The position numbers and the translations under genes were made by a program. The notes under the pieces were generated by a model. It saw only the letters and a list, made by a program, of their open reading frames with translations, searched no databases and was not told the DNA's origin. From contig NZ_FOQM01000014.1 of NCBI RefSeq assembly GCF_900113735.1, forward strand, positions 86,604 through 150,603: a stretch of DNA of 64,000 nucleotides. The letters run 5' to 3'. Source of the stretch: Bradyrhizobium sp. Gha (GTDB taxonomy: Bacteria; Pseudomonadota; Alphaproteobacteria; Rhizobiales; Xanthobacteraceae). Below are positions 44,184 through 52,260 of the stretch, piece after piece; the first letter of the stretch is position 1; each line of letters opens with the position of its first letter.

Positions 44184-44576
44184 ATGGACGCACGTGATTT
44201 CATCAAGGTCGGCATGAGCGCCGAGCGCACGCTGGTGGTACCCGTGGAACGCACGGTCGGGCATTTCGTGCCTGATATGCCGATGGTCTATGCGACCCCG
44301 ATGATGATCCTGGAAATGGAGATGACGGCGAGCGATGCGATCCGCCCTGCGCTTCAGGCGGGCTGGGTCACCGTGGGCACCGAAGTCGACATCCGCCATC
44401 TCGCCGCCGCCCTCGTCGGCGCGACGGTACGGACCACCGCGAAAGTGATCGCGGTCGAGCGCCGGGTCATCCGCTTCGACGTTGAAGCGTTCGAGGGGGC
44501 GCGCAAGCTCGGCGAAGGCCGCCACGCGCGCGGGCTTGTGAATGTCGAGATGTTCAACAAGCGGCTTCGCGCGTAA
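44184..44576 (+). CDS. FlK-like hot-dog thioesterase
   Basis: 130-residue single hot-dog-fold thioesterase. Thr38, Glu46 (ATPMMILEME) and His72 (DIRHLAA) keep the spacing of the Thr42-Glu50-His76 triad of fluoroacetyl-CoA thioesterase FlK (recalled), and the end VNVEMFNKRLRA resembles the FlK C-terminus. Most FlK-like proteins in non-fluoroacetate producers act on other acyl-CoAs, so the substrate is open. The start at 44184 begins MDARDFIKVGMSAE. It runs convergently to proC with only 3 nt between the two stops. Confidence 0.85.
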   Translation: MDARDFIKVGMSAERTLVVPVERTVGHFVPDMPMVYATPMMILEMEMTASDAIRPALQAGWVTVGTEVDIRHLAAALVGATVRTTAKVIAVERRVIRFDVEAFEGARKLGEGRHARGLVNVEMFNKRLRA

Positions 44577-44579
44577 TCT

Positions 44580-45404
44580 CTACGTCGCCAATTCCCTCGA
44601 TCGCTTCGTCGCTGCCGCAATCGCGCGGATCATGAGGTCGCGCAGGCCCGGCTCGCCCATCAGGACGCCGAGGGCCGCCGCGGTGGTGCCGCCGGGCGAC
44701 GTGACGTTCTGGCGCAAGGTGCTGGAGGGAAGGTCCGACTGATGCAGCAGCTCACCGGAGCCCGCCACCGTTTCGCGCGCGAGCTTGGTCGCGAGCGCTT
44801 CGGGCAATCCCGCCTCGACGCCGGCACGCGCGAGCTCTTCGGCGAGCAGGAATACATAGGCCGGCCCCGAACCGGACACGGCGGTCACCGCATCCATCAG
44901 GCCTTCATCCTCGACCCATTCGACCGAGCCGGTGGCGCGCAGCAACGCATCGGCCACCCTGCGCTGTGAGGTGCTGACATTCTTCGCGGCGACGGCCACC
45001 GTGATGCCGCGCCCGATCGCGGCGGGCGTGTTCGGCATCGCGCGCACGACCGCGCCGCCGCAGACCTCCTCGAGCGAAGCGATCGTGGTTCCCGCCATGA
45101 TCGAGACGACGGAGGTCTCTTCCGAAACAAACGATTTCAGCCTGGCGCCGGCCTCGCGGAACATTTGCGGCTTCACCGCGACGACCATCGTCTCGACGGT
45201 GCCTGCTGTCTTCACATCGGGATTGACCGCAACGCCCTTGGCAGCCAGCGCGGCGATCTCGGGCGAAACGTGCGGATCGATCACCGCAACGCGGCGCGGA
45301 TCGAGCCCGCCCGCCAGCCACCCGGTCAGCATCGCGCCGCCCATCTTGCCGGCGCCGGCGAGCAGGATGGTGCCGGTGACGTCTTGGAGAGTGTTGTTTG
45401 CCAT
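44580..45404 (-). CDS. proC: Pyrroline-5-carboxylate reductase
   Basis: Last step of proline synthesis, reducing P5C with NADPH. The 274-residue protein has the Rossmann motif LLAGAGKMGGAMLTGW near the N-terminus, VVAVKPQ, VRAMPNTPAAIGRGIT and the signature SGSGPAYVFLLAEEL...TVAGSGELL...LRQNVTSPGGTT. The ATG at 45404 gives the family N-terminus. Its stop nearly abuts that of the convergent thioesterase gene. Confidence 0.96.
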   Translation of the reverse strand: MANNTLQDVTGTILLAGAGKMGGAMLTGWLAGGLDPRRVAVIDPHVSPEIAALAAKGVAVNPDVKTAGTVETMVVAVKPQMFREAGARLKSFVSEETSVVSIMAGTTIASLEEVCGGAVVRAMPNTPAAIGRGITVAVAAKNVSTSQRRVADALLRATGSVEWVEDEGLMDAVTAVSGSGPAYVFLLAEELARAGVEAGLPEALATKLARETVAGSGELLHQSDLPSSTLRQNVTSPGGTTAAALGVLMGEPGLRDLMIRAIAAATKRSRELAT

Positions 45405-45425
45405 CGCTGCCGCCAAATACCCGGT

Positions 45426-45578
45426 GTCGTCCCCGCCTGGTGCGCAATTGCGCACGGGGGGCGGGGACCCATAACCACAGGCGGTTCTAATGGACGGCGG
45501 GCAGAGCAACAAGCGTTGTGCCACGAGCGGCATCACGCGTATGGATCCCGGGCCTTCGCTGCGCTCGTCCGGGACGAC
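45426..45578. repeat. Composite palindromic repeat
   Basis: GTCGTCCCCGCC...GGCGGGGAC (with the inner TGCGCAATTGCGCA palindrome) is followed about 100 nt later by CCCGGGCC...GTCCGGGACGAC. The outer ends GTCGTCCC and GGGACGAC are complementary, giving one large nested structure between proC and the YbjN-family gene. Confidence 0.75.
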
Positions 45579-45597
45579 GGCTGTGGGTGAGGCGCGA

Positions 45598-46098
45598 CTA
45601 CGCCTCGCCCACCGTATCGAACATCGCGGCGTCCATGGCCTGGGCCGTGGTCTTGCCCGCCCACACCACGAACTGGAACGCCGGAAAGTAGCGTTCGCAG
45701 GCGTGGATGGCGCCGGCGAGCATGGCTTCGCATTGCGCGGTCGAGGCCGTGAGACCGCCCGGCAGCACCAGCGCCTGGCGGTGCATGATCATCCCCGTGT
45801 TGGTCCAGAGGTCGAAATGGCCGATCCACAATTGCTCGTTGACGGCCGCAACCAGTCGCTGCACCTCGCCGCGCCGCGCGACCGGAATCTTCATGTCGAA
45901 TGCGCAGGCCAGATGCAGTGCTTCGATCTCGCCCATCCACGTGAAAGAGATCTGGTAGTCGGTCCATTGTCCCTTCGAGACAATGGTCAGTTCGTCTTCG
46001 CCGGAGCGTTCGAACGGCCAGTTGTTGCTGGCAGCGATGTCCTCGACCACCGCGAGCGGATGGCTTTTGGAATCGATAGCGCCTTCGAGCAGGGACAT
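45598..46098 (-). CDS. YbjN-domain protein
   Basis: 166 residues of the YbjN/sensory-transduction type, cytosolic, resembling type III secretion chaperone folds. Signatures: LAVVEDIAASNNWPFERSGEDELTI, GQWTDYQISFTWMGEIEALHLACAF and NEQLWIGHFDLW. The role of the family is unclear; in E. coli, YbjN affects motility and stress responses. ATG 46098. Upstream lies a perfect palindrome at 46165-46181. Confidence 0.85.
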   Translation of the reverse strand: MSLLEGAIDSKSHPLAVVEDIAASNNWPFERSGEDELTIVSKGQWTDYQISFTWMGEIEALHLACAFDMKIPVARRGEVQRLVAAVNEQLWIGHFDLWTNTGMIMHRQALVLPGGLTASTAQCEAMLAGAIHACERYFPAFQFVVWAGKTTAQAMDAAMFDTVGEA

Positions 46099-46516
46099 GC
46101 CGTCTCGACCTCTTGCCTTCTTGTTGTCCTTAGATACGCACGCGGTTTGGTCCGGCGCGCGCTTCCTTAACGTCGTTAAGGGCAATCTCTTCGGAGTCGC
46201 TTGCAGCGATCCTCGGACCAGCGCGGGCTTGTCGCGGATCAACTGATGTGATTTGCGGAATCTGCGCAACTGGGTCCCGAGTCCGTCCACAAGCCAGGAC
46301 TCGTTCGTCCACAGCTGATCTCGGACACAATTATTAATTTGAGAACAAACCGGAATCGGATCGAGCGGCGGTCGGCTCAATCGTTAATTCCGCCCTGCGA
46401 GGGCCGTGTCGCCCCAGCGGAATGGGACCATGCGGCTTTTTGGGGCGGAACAGGCTTGCTGTGGCCGCGGACCGGCGTCATATTTCCGGTCAGGTCGTTC
46501 ATCCCGAACGGCCGAT
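46099..46516. other. Intergenic between the YbjN-family gene and the FMN riboswitch
   Basis: About 420 bp with no gene. It contains the perfect palindrome CCTTAAC-GTC-GTTAAGG at 46165-46181, about 70 bp before the YbjN-family start, and AT-rich patches near 46325-46345. It presumably carries both divergent promoters. Confidence 0.5.
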
Positions 46517-46667
46517 GTTCTCAGGGCGGGGTGAAAGTCCCCACCGGCGGTAAGGACCGAAAGGACCAAGCCCGCGAGCGCCTTCCCCAAGGTCTTTGAT
46601 GAGGGGAAGGGTCAGCAGATTCGGTGCAACTCCGAAGCCGACGGTTAAAGTCCGGATGAAAGAGAAC
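46517..46667 (+). promoter_or_regulatory. FMN riboswitch (RFN element)
   Basis: It starts with GTTCTC and ends with GAGAAC, the closing P1 stem. The conserved blocks are all present in order: AGGGCGGGGTGAAAGTCCCC, ACCGGCGGTAA, AGCCCGCGAGCG, GTCAGCAGATTCGGTG and CCGAAGCCGACGGTTAAAGTCC. The variable P3 extension (46582-46610) is a CCTTCCCC/GGGGAAGG hairpin. It lies 79 nt before the ribH2 start and should reduce ribH2 expression when FMN is high. Confidence 0.96.
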
Positions 46668-46745
46668 GGTCGGTGGCAGACGCATCGCAAGATGCGGCTG
46701 TTTGTCGTTCCGTATGCCCTGATTCTGGTCCTCGAGAGGAAAGCC

Positions 46746-47315
46746 ATGAATCAGATGTTGCAAGATACCCAAGTCCAAACTTCCAAAGCCGAAACGTACC
46801 AGGCCCAGGCGCCGGTTCCACAGGATCCGGTGAAGGAGCACCCACGCTTCGCAAAGCCGCAGCGGGTGGCCTTCGTGCAGGCTTGCTGGCATCGCGACGT
46901 GGTCGAGGAAGCTCGTATCGCCTTCATCAAGGAGGCCGAGGCGCGCCACCTCACCCACGTCGACGTGTTCGAGGTGCCGGGCTCTTTCGAGATCCCGCTG
47001 CATGCGCAGGTCCTCGCCAAGACGCGGCGCTACACCGCCATCGTCGCAGCGGGTCTCGTCGTTGACGGCGGCATCTATCGTCACGAGTTCGTCGCCGACA
47101 CCGTGATCAAGGCGCTGATGGACGTGCAGCTGCGCACCGAGGTGCCGGTGTTCTCCGCCGTGCTGACGCCGCAGCAATTCCACGAGACCGAGGTGCACTA
47201 CGATTTCTTCCGCAGGCACTTCACGATCAAGGGCATCGAGGTCGCAGCCGCCTGTGCGGAGACGTTGCACGGCCTGGAGCGGCTGCGCGGCCAGGTCGCT
47301 GCGGGGATTGTATAG
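46746..47315 (+). CDS. ribH: 6,7-dimethyl-8-ribityllumazine synthase, RibH2 type
   Basis: Condenses 5-amino-6-ribitylaminouracil with dihydroxybutanone phosphate to lumazine, the penultimate step of riboflavin synthesis. The 189-residue protein resembles Brucella RibH2 (the decameric type) more than RibH1: RVAFVQACWHRDVVEEAR, FEVPGSFEIPLHAQVLA, DGGIYRHEFVADTVI and VLTPQQFHE. About 35 extra N-terminal residues are Gln/Ala-rich. ATG 46746 has GAGAGGA upstream. The FMN riboswitch precedes it, and it is the only riboflavin-pathway gene at this locus. Confidence 0.94.
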   Translation: MNQMLQDTQVQTSKAETYQAQAPVPQDPVKEHPRFAKPQRVAFVQACWHRDVVEEARIAFIKEAEARHLTHVDVFEVPGSFEIPLHAQVLAKTRRYTAIVAAGLVVDGGIYRHEFVADTVIKALMDVQLRTEVPVFSAVLTPQQFHETEVHYDFFRRHFTIKGIEVAAACAETLHGLERLRGQVAAGIV

Positions 47316-47330
47316 CGGTCGCAAAGACTC

Positions 47331-47352
47331 GCGCTCCTCTTCCTGAGGAGCG
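47331..47352. terminator. Hairpin between convergent ribH and the ATP-grasp gene
   Basis: Perfect 8-bp arms GCGCTCCT and AGGAGCGC lie 15 nt after the ribH stop and just before the stop of the convergent gene. There is no clear T run on either side, so the terminator call is moderate. Confidence 0.5.
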
Positions 47353-47358
47353 CGTAGC

Positions 47359-48393
47359 TCACCCCAGAGACACGCCGGCCTTGGCCCGGCTGATCCCGAG
47401 CGTCAGGATCCGGTGCAGCAAGTCCTTGTACTTCAGCCCGTCGTGCTGGGCTGCCGTGGCGAACTCCTGGCTCTTGGCGATTTCGGGGTTGGGGTTGGCT
47501 TCGATGAAATACGGCGTGCCGTCGGCGGCGAGGCGGAAATCGATGCGCGCGTAGCCGTCGAGGCCAAGCGCACGGTAGATGCGTTTCGCGGCACGCTGGA
47601 TGCGCGCGGTGACTTCGGGCGCGAGATCCTTCGCCGGTCCGTCGACGATGCCGACGCGCTCCTGATAGTCGGTGTCGTGCTTGGCTTTTTCGGTGGCGAT
47701 ATGGCGTGAACTGCGCCCGCCCATGCTGCCGAATTTCAATTCCCACACCGGCAGCACGCGCAGCCGGTTGTTGCCGAGCACGCCGACATAGAGCTCGCGG
47801 CCTTCGATGAACTGCTCGGCGATGGCGGCCGTTTCGCTCCGGTCGTGGATGAAGGCGACGCGCTCCGCGAGCTTGTCGTCGGTATCGACGATGGAGGCCT
47901 GCGAGATGCCGGCAGATCCATCCATGTTGAGGCTCTTGACGATCAGCGGCAACGCAAGATGCTTTGGCCGCTTGACCTTGCGCCGCATCGGGAAAACGGC
48001 GAAGGCCGGTACCGCGATGCGGCGGTGATGGACCAGCGTCTTGGACAGGTCCTTGCCGCGCGCCAGGATCAGGCCACGCGGGTTACACCCGGTATAGGGA
48101 ACCTTCATCAGCTCGAGATAGCTGGCGATGTGCTGATCGTAGGCGACGTTGTAGTGGAATTCCTCCAGCAACGTGAACACCACGTGCGGCTTGAACTCCT
48201 CGATCGCTTCGCGGACCGGCCTGATTTCCTCCTGCGCGCCGAGTGCGCGGACCTCATGGCCGGCTAAGCGCAAGGTGCTGACGACGTCGTATTCCGTTTT
48301 CCAGTTGTTGATTTCCTGCGCCGTGTAGCCGTCGGAGGAGTCCGGGGGCACGAAGTCCGGATGCATCAGCACGAGAATACGGAGTCGTCTCAT
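47359..48393 (-). CDS. D-Ala-D-Ala ligase-like ATP-grasp protein
   Basis: 344-residue cytosolic ATP-grasp enzyme. The N-terminal domain begins LRILVLMHPDFVPP. The ATP-grasp core shows PYTGCNPRGLILARGKDLSK, PLIVKSLNMDGSAGIS, the metal and ATP residues in AEQFIEGRELYVGVLG, and YARIDFRLAADGTPYFIEANPNPE with the catalytic Glu/Asn. It is a family outside true Ddl, so the amino acid or peptide substrate is not known. ATG 48393 overlaps the stop of the zinc-peptidase gene by 4 nt (ATGA), indicating a coupled pair. Confidence 0.88.
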   Translation of the reverse strand: MRRLRILVLMHPDFVPPDSSDGYTAQEINNWKTEYDVVSTLRLAGHEVRALGAQEEIRPVREAIEEFKPHVVFTLLEEFHYNVAYDQHIASYLELMKVPYTGCNPRGLILARGKDLSKTLVHHRRIAVPAFAVFPMRRKVKRPKHLALPLIVKSLNMDGSAGISQASIVDTDDKLAERVAFIHDRSETAAIAEQFIEGRELYVGVLGNNRLRVLPVWELKFGSMGGRSSRHIATEKAKHDTDYQERVGIVDGPAKDLAPEVTARIQRAAKRIYRALGLDGYARIDFRLAADGTPYFIEANPNPEIAKSQEFATAAQHDGLKYKDLLHRILTLGISRAKAGVSLG

Positions 48394-49418
48394 AGCGCGA
48401 TCCATTTGCGCCGAGACGGGCCGAACAGTGCGTGCATCGTCTTGGCGGTCACGAGGACGGTGAAATCGAGAACGAGCTTCTGTTCGGGGCCCACCGCGCG
48501 CAAATCGAGCTCGCGGCAGCGGGAGATCATGTCGTCGAGCACGGCATCCAGGGTGAGCTGGTTCTCGCCGGTCCATCGCGCGACCAATTGCCTGATCCGG
48601 CCACGGTGCCGCCGGATCAGGCTCGATGCGGGCCGGGACCGATGATGCCGTGGATCGGCGGAAAACAGCCGGGAGAGGTCGCGATCGTAGGTCTTCGGCG
48701 GCGTGAAAGCGTAGAAGGCCTGCTTCTTCTTGTAGTGGTCTTCGAGCGTCTCACTGAGCCGGCTCAGCGGATCGACGCGTTCTCGCGTCGTGATGACGGG
48801 TCGCTTCCCCGCGATCTCGCCCATCAGCTCGTCGACATATTCGAGCTTCCTCAGCGCCGGCCAGCCGGCATACCGCGTCCGCCAGTTCGAGCGCGGTCGC
48901 AACCACACCGCAAAGGTTTCGGCGAAATCCTCGTCCGGGTGGCTCTGCGCGTACCAAAGCCTGAGGTGCTGGACGTAACGCCGGCTCGCCGGATTGGGCC
49001 GGTAATAGCGGGGATAGTGCTTCGAAGACGGTCCGAACAGCTGCTGCCAGCGCCGGCGGCGCTGCAACTGGAAGCCGTGCTGCACGGCATGGCCGGCCTC
49101 GTGACGAAGGATGGCCATGCACTCGCGCCAGGTGCCGCCCTCGACGTCGAACATCATCTTCTTCTCGAGCTTCATCAGGCGCGGATGGGCGAGATAGAAC
49201 GGAATGGCGATTCCGGGCACGTCTCCCGGGCTGAACCATTCGCTCGAGATCCATGTGTGCGGCCGCAGCCGGAGGCCGCGCTCTTCCATCTCCTCGTGCA
49301 GCGTGGCGACGCAATCCGCGAGCCAGGTGCCTTCGACCTTAACTTTCAGGCTGGAGAGGCGCTGCTTGAGCAGCTCGTCATCCGACAGCTTTTCCCAAGC
49401 GAGTTTCCGTCGCGGCAT
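48390..49418 (-). CDS. Putative zinc metallopeptidase (HEAGH)
   Basis: 342 residues with no signal peptide. The zincin motif HEAGH gives His106, Glu107 and His110; a likely third ligand is Glu163 or Glu167 in SHPDEDFAETFAVWL. Around it are basic and aromatic stretches (QLQRRRRWQQLFGPSSKHYPRYYRP). The N-terminus is charged (MPRRKLAWEKLSDDELL). The physiological substrate is unknown. It is translationally coupled to the ATP-grasp gene, so the two probably act in the same pathway, for example making and cleaving a peptide bond. Confidence 0.85.
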   Translation of the reverse strand: MPRRKLAWEKLSDDELLKQRLSSLKVKVEGTWLADCVATLHEEMEERGLRLRPHTWISSEWFSPGDVPGIAIPFYLAHPRLMKLEKKMMFDVEGGTWRECMAILRHEAGHAVQHGFQLQRRRRWQQLFGPSSKHYPRYYRPNPASRRYVQHLRLWYAQSHPDEDFAETFAVWLRPRSNWRTRYAGWPALRKLEYVDELMGEIAGKRPVITTRERVDPLSRLSETLEDHYKKKQAFYAFTPPKTYDRDLSRLFSADPRHHRSRPASSLIRRHRGRIRQLVARWTGENQLTLDAVLDDMISRCRELDLRAVGPEQKLVLDFTVLVTAKTMHALFGPSRRKWIAL

Positions 49419-49512
49419 CAGGTATCCAGAGGGCAGAGATGACTCGGGATCCGGATGATGTCATGGGCGGCAGCGGGCAACAACCCGTCGGACGGGGCGC
49501 CAGGGGCAATGC

Positions 49513-49593
49513 CGTAGGGGTGAGTTAGCCGAAGGCGTAACCCACCCCTTCCGTTTCCGAGGAAAGAGACAGCGGTGGGTAACCCACCCTACG
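49513..49593. repeat. Palindromic repeat (CGTAGGG family)
   Basis: The left arm CGTAGGGGTGAGTTAGCC... and the right end GGTGGGTAACCCACCCTACG are complementary; the central TTTCCGAGGAAAG forms a small loop. Same family as the repeat at 6629. It lies downstream of prs and upstream of the zinc-peptidase gene. Confidence 0.85.
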
Positions 49594-49605
49594 AACTCAG
49601 CGTGT

Positions 49606-50559
49606 TCAGTCGAACAGGCTCGACACGGACTCTTCTGCGGCAGTGCGCGCGATGGCATCGGAGATCAGGCTGGCGATCGGAAGCGTGCGGATGTTCGGCG
49701 CCTTGGTCACCGCTTCCGTGGCCAGGATCGAGTCGGTGATGACGAGCTCTTTCAGCTTCGAACCGGCGATGCGGGCGGCCGCGCCGCCGGAGAGCACGCC
49801 GTGGGTGATGTAGGCGTAGACCTCCTTGGCGCCCTTGGCGATCAGTGCATCGGCTGCGTTCACCAGCGTGCCTCCGGAATCGACGATGTCGTCGACCAGG
49901 ATGCAACTGTAGCCGGAGACGTCGCCGATCACGTTCATGACCTCGGACTCGCCCGGACGTTCGCGGCGTTTGTCGACGATCGCGAGCGGGGTGTTGATGC
50001 GCTTGGCGAGGCCGCGGGCGCGGGCCACGCCGCCCACGTCGGGCGAGACCACCATCACCTTGCCGAGGTCGAAACGTTCGCGGATGTCACGCACCATCAC
50101 GGGCGCAGCGAACAGATTGTCGGTCGGGATATCGAAGAAGCCCTGGATCTGGCCGGCATGCAGGTCGAGCGTCATGACGCGGTCGACGCCGGCATGGGTG
50201 ATCAGATTGGCAACGAGCTTGGCCGAGATTGGCGTGCGCGAGCCGGAGCGGCGGTCCTGCCTGGCATAGCCGAAATAGGGGATCACTGCGGTGATGCGGC
50301 GCGCCGACGAGCGGCGCAGCGCGTCGGTGATGATCAGCAGCTCCATCAGATTGTCGTTCGCCGGAAACGAGGTCGACTGGATGATGAAGGCGTCCGAACC
50401 GCGGATGTTCTCCTGGACCTCGACGAAGATCTCCATGTCGGCGAAGCGCCGCACCACCGCTTTGGTCAGCGGCACATCGAGGCCCTGCGCGATGGCCTGC
50501 GCCAGAGCCGGATTGGAGTTGCCGGCGACAAGCTTGATGGAGCCGTTCTTGGCCGACAT
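49606..50559 (-). CDS. prs: Ribose-phosphate pyrophosphokinase
   Basis: Makes PRPP from ribose 5-phosphate and ATP for purine, pyrimidine, His and Trp synthesis. The 317-residue protein has FVEVQENIRGSDAFIIQST, PYFGYARQDRRSGSRTPISAKLVANL (ATP site), DLHAGQIQGFF, the flexible catalytic loop VDKRRERPGESEV, and the PRPP-binding motif CILVDDIVDSGGTL. The start MSAKNGSIKLVAGN at 50559 has GGGAGGAAG upstream. Confidence 0.97.
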   Translation of the reverse strand: MSAKNGSIKLVAGNSNPALAQAIAQGLDVPLTKAVVRRFADMEIFVEVQENIRGSDAFIIQSTSFPANDNLMELLIITDALRRSSARRITAVIPYFGYARQDRRSGSRTPISAKLVANLITHAGVDRVMTLDLHAGQIQGFFDIPTDNLFAAPVMVRDIRERFDLGKVMVVSPDVGGVARARGLAKRINTPLAIVDKRRERPGESEVMNVIGDVSGYSCILVDDIVDSGGTLVNAADALIAKGAKEVYAYITHGVLSGGAAARIAGSKLKELVITDSILATEAVTKAPNIRTLPIASLISDAIARTAAEESVSSLFD

Positions 50560-50753
50560 GGACGCTTCCTCCCGCGCTTTGCTGGATACGACGTTCAACA
50601 TCAGAAAATACCCACTGGCAGCACGGTTACGACGGGCGAGGAAATATCAGGCGAGAGGCCGCAATGGCAACCCGGGATGCTACGTTTTCCCTCTGAAAAC
50701 CCTGAGTCGGGCCAACAGCTTGGCGGTAAACCGGGCCCGTGGTTTAGCGGTGG

Positions 50754-51374
50754 TTATTGCTGGGCATAACTGAGCGCTCTGGCCGGCATGGCCGGCGCCG
50801 CGGCCTCCGGCGTGACGCTGGCCACGGCAGGTCCGCGCAGGCCGGGAACCGAGCCTGGGGCATCCGTGGGCGCACCGTTGATCATATTGGAAAGTCCGCT
50901 GAATCCGGCCTGGGCGATCTTCCGCAGCACCAGATCGTCGGCAGCCTGCCAGGGGTCGCGACCGCCCTTTGCTGTGGTTGGTTCCTCGCCGGACAGCCGC
51001 AGCGCGCGCTGCTGGTTGGCGTCGTAGACGTCCCAGACCCAGGCGATCACGGTCCTGCCGCGCACCACCTGGGCGGAGAGGTAGCTGCGCACGCGGTAGG
51101 CGGCCGTCCCCTCGCGCGAAACGATCGCGAGACTGCGCAGCTTGGATTCGCTGTCGAGCACGCCGACCATGCGGTCGAACACCTGCGGCGGCGGTCCGTC
51201 AATGGACTCGAAGGCCACCGTCGCGCCGGAGCCGGCGCTCGGCGTCGCCATCGCGTAGGAATTGGCGGGCGCGTTGCCGCCGGCACAGCCGGCCAGCACA
51301 GTCGCTGCCGTCAGCAGCACGACCGCCAGCACGCGCGAGCCCGCACGGCGCAGTAAAGATGACGCTTCCCTCAT
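50754..51374 (-). CDS. Hypothetical lipoprotein
   Basis: 206 residues. The N-terminus is a lipoprotein signal with lipobox VLAGC (Cys near residue 29), a substrate for the Lgt and LspA in this window. The mature part has GGNAPANSYAMATPS, then a folded domain with FESIDGPPPQVFDRMVGVLDSESKLRSLAIVSREGTAAYRVRSYLSA and VIAWVWDVYDANQQRALRLSGEE. The last 40 residues are Pro/Ala-rich. Family not recognised. Confidence 0.82.
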   Translation of the reverse strand: MREASSLLRRAGSRVLAVVLLTAATVLAGCAGGNAPANSYAMATPSAGSGATVAFESIDGPPPQVFDRMVGVLDSESKLRSLAIVSREGTAAYRVRSYLSAQVVRGRTVIAWVWDVYDANQQRALRLSGEEPTTAKGGRDPWQAADDLVLRKIAQAGFSGLSNMINGAPTDAPGSVPGLRGPAVASVTPEAAAPAMPARALSYAQQ

Positions 51375-51434
51375 TGAGGGCAGCGATATCGTTAAAATCG
51401 ATTAAGGTCTAGGGCGGGGACGACACAGCACACC

Positions 51435-51474
51435 GTCATTCCAGGTTCGAGGCTTTGCATCGCCCCGGAATGAC
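51435..51474. repeat. Short palindromic repeat (GTCATTCC family)
   Basis: GTCATTCCAGG and CCCCGGAATGAC are near-complementary ends about 40 bp apart; it is a truncated relative of the 42117 repeat, lying between pgeF and the lipoprotein gene. Confidence 0.75.
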
Positions 51475-51492
51475 ACGGAGTTTCTGTTGTGT

Positions 51493-52260
51493 TCACCCTT
51501 CCAGCGCGATCGCGTGGACGTGGCGGCCGTAATCCGGCTCTTTGCGATGCACCGAACGGCGATAGCTGAAGAAGCGTTCGTCCGCGTAGGTATCGAGACC
51601 GAGGTCGTCGATCATCAGAATGCCGGCGGCTTCCAGCCGCTTGCGGATGAAGCCGGCGAGATCGAACATCGCGTGGCCCTCGCGCAGCGATGGAATGAAG
51701 AATACGGCATTCTCCGCATCCGCCTCGATGAAGCGTTCAACGAACTCGTTGCCGACCTCGTAGCTGTCCTGCCGGATCAAGGGGCCGATCGCGGCGATGA
51801 TGCCGCTGCGCGAGGCGCCGAGCTTCTCCATCGCCGCAATCGTGGACTCCAGCACGCCGGTCAGCGCGCCCTTCCAGCCGGCATGGGCGCCGCCGATGAC
51901 GCGGGCATTGGGATCGACGAACAGCACCGGGCCGCAATCGGCGGTGGAGACGCCGAGCGCGATGCCCGGCGTTCGGGTCACCAGCGCATCACCCTTCGGC
52001 CGCGGTCCGCTCGGCCATGGCGCGTCGGCAACGAGCACGTCGGGGGAGTGGATCTGGTGCAGGCTGACGAAGCGGTCGGCTGCGACGCCGACATGCTCGG
52101 CCATACGGCGGCGGTTCTCTGCAACCAGGGCCTGATCGTCGTTGGAGCCGAGCCCGCCGTTCAGCGCGGCATAGATCCCCCTGGAGACGCCCCCTTCACG
52201 CGTGAAGAAGGAATGGCGCAGGCCGGGCACCGCCGACAGCAGCGACGACGTGACGGTCAT
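51493..52260 (-). CDS. pgeF: Laccase-domain purine nucleoside phosphorylase/polyphenol oxidase (YfiH/PgeF)
   Basis: 255 residues. The family was called polyphenol oxidase; members studied later are purine nucleoside phosphorylase/deaminases, and PgeF is also linked to peptidoglycan editing. Zinc ligands appear in LHQIHSPDV, STADCGPVLF and GGAHAGWKGALTGV. ATG 52260 overlaps the stop of the methyltransferase gene (ATGA). Operon: dlh-lgt-midA-pgeF. Confidence 0.92.
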   Translation of the reverse strand: MTVTSSLLSAVPGLRHSFFTREGGVSRGIYAALNGGLGSNDDQALVAENRRRMAEHVGVAADRFVSLHQIHSPDVLVADAPWPSGPRPKGDALVTRTPGIALGVSTADCGPVLFVDPNARVIGGAHAGWKGALTGVLESTIAAMEKLGASRSGIIAAIGPLIRQDSYEVGNEFVERFIEADAENAVFFIPSLREGHAMFDLAGFIRKRLEAAGILMIDDLGLDTYADERFFSYRRSVHRKEPDYGRHVHAIALEG

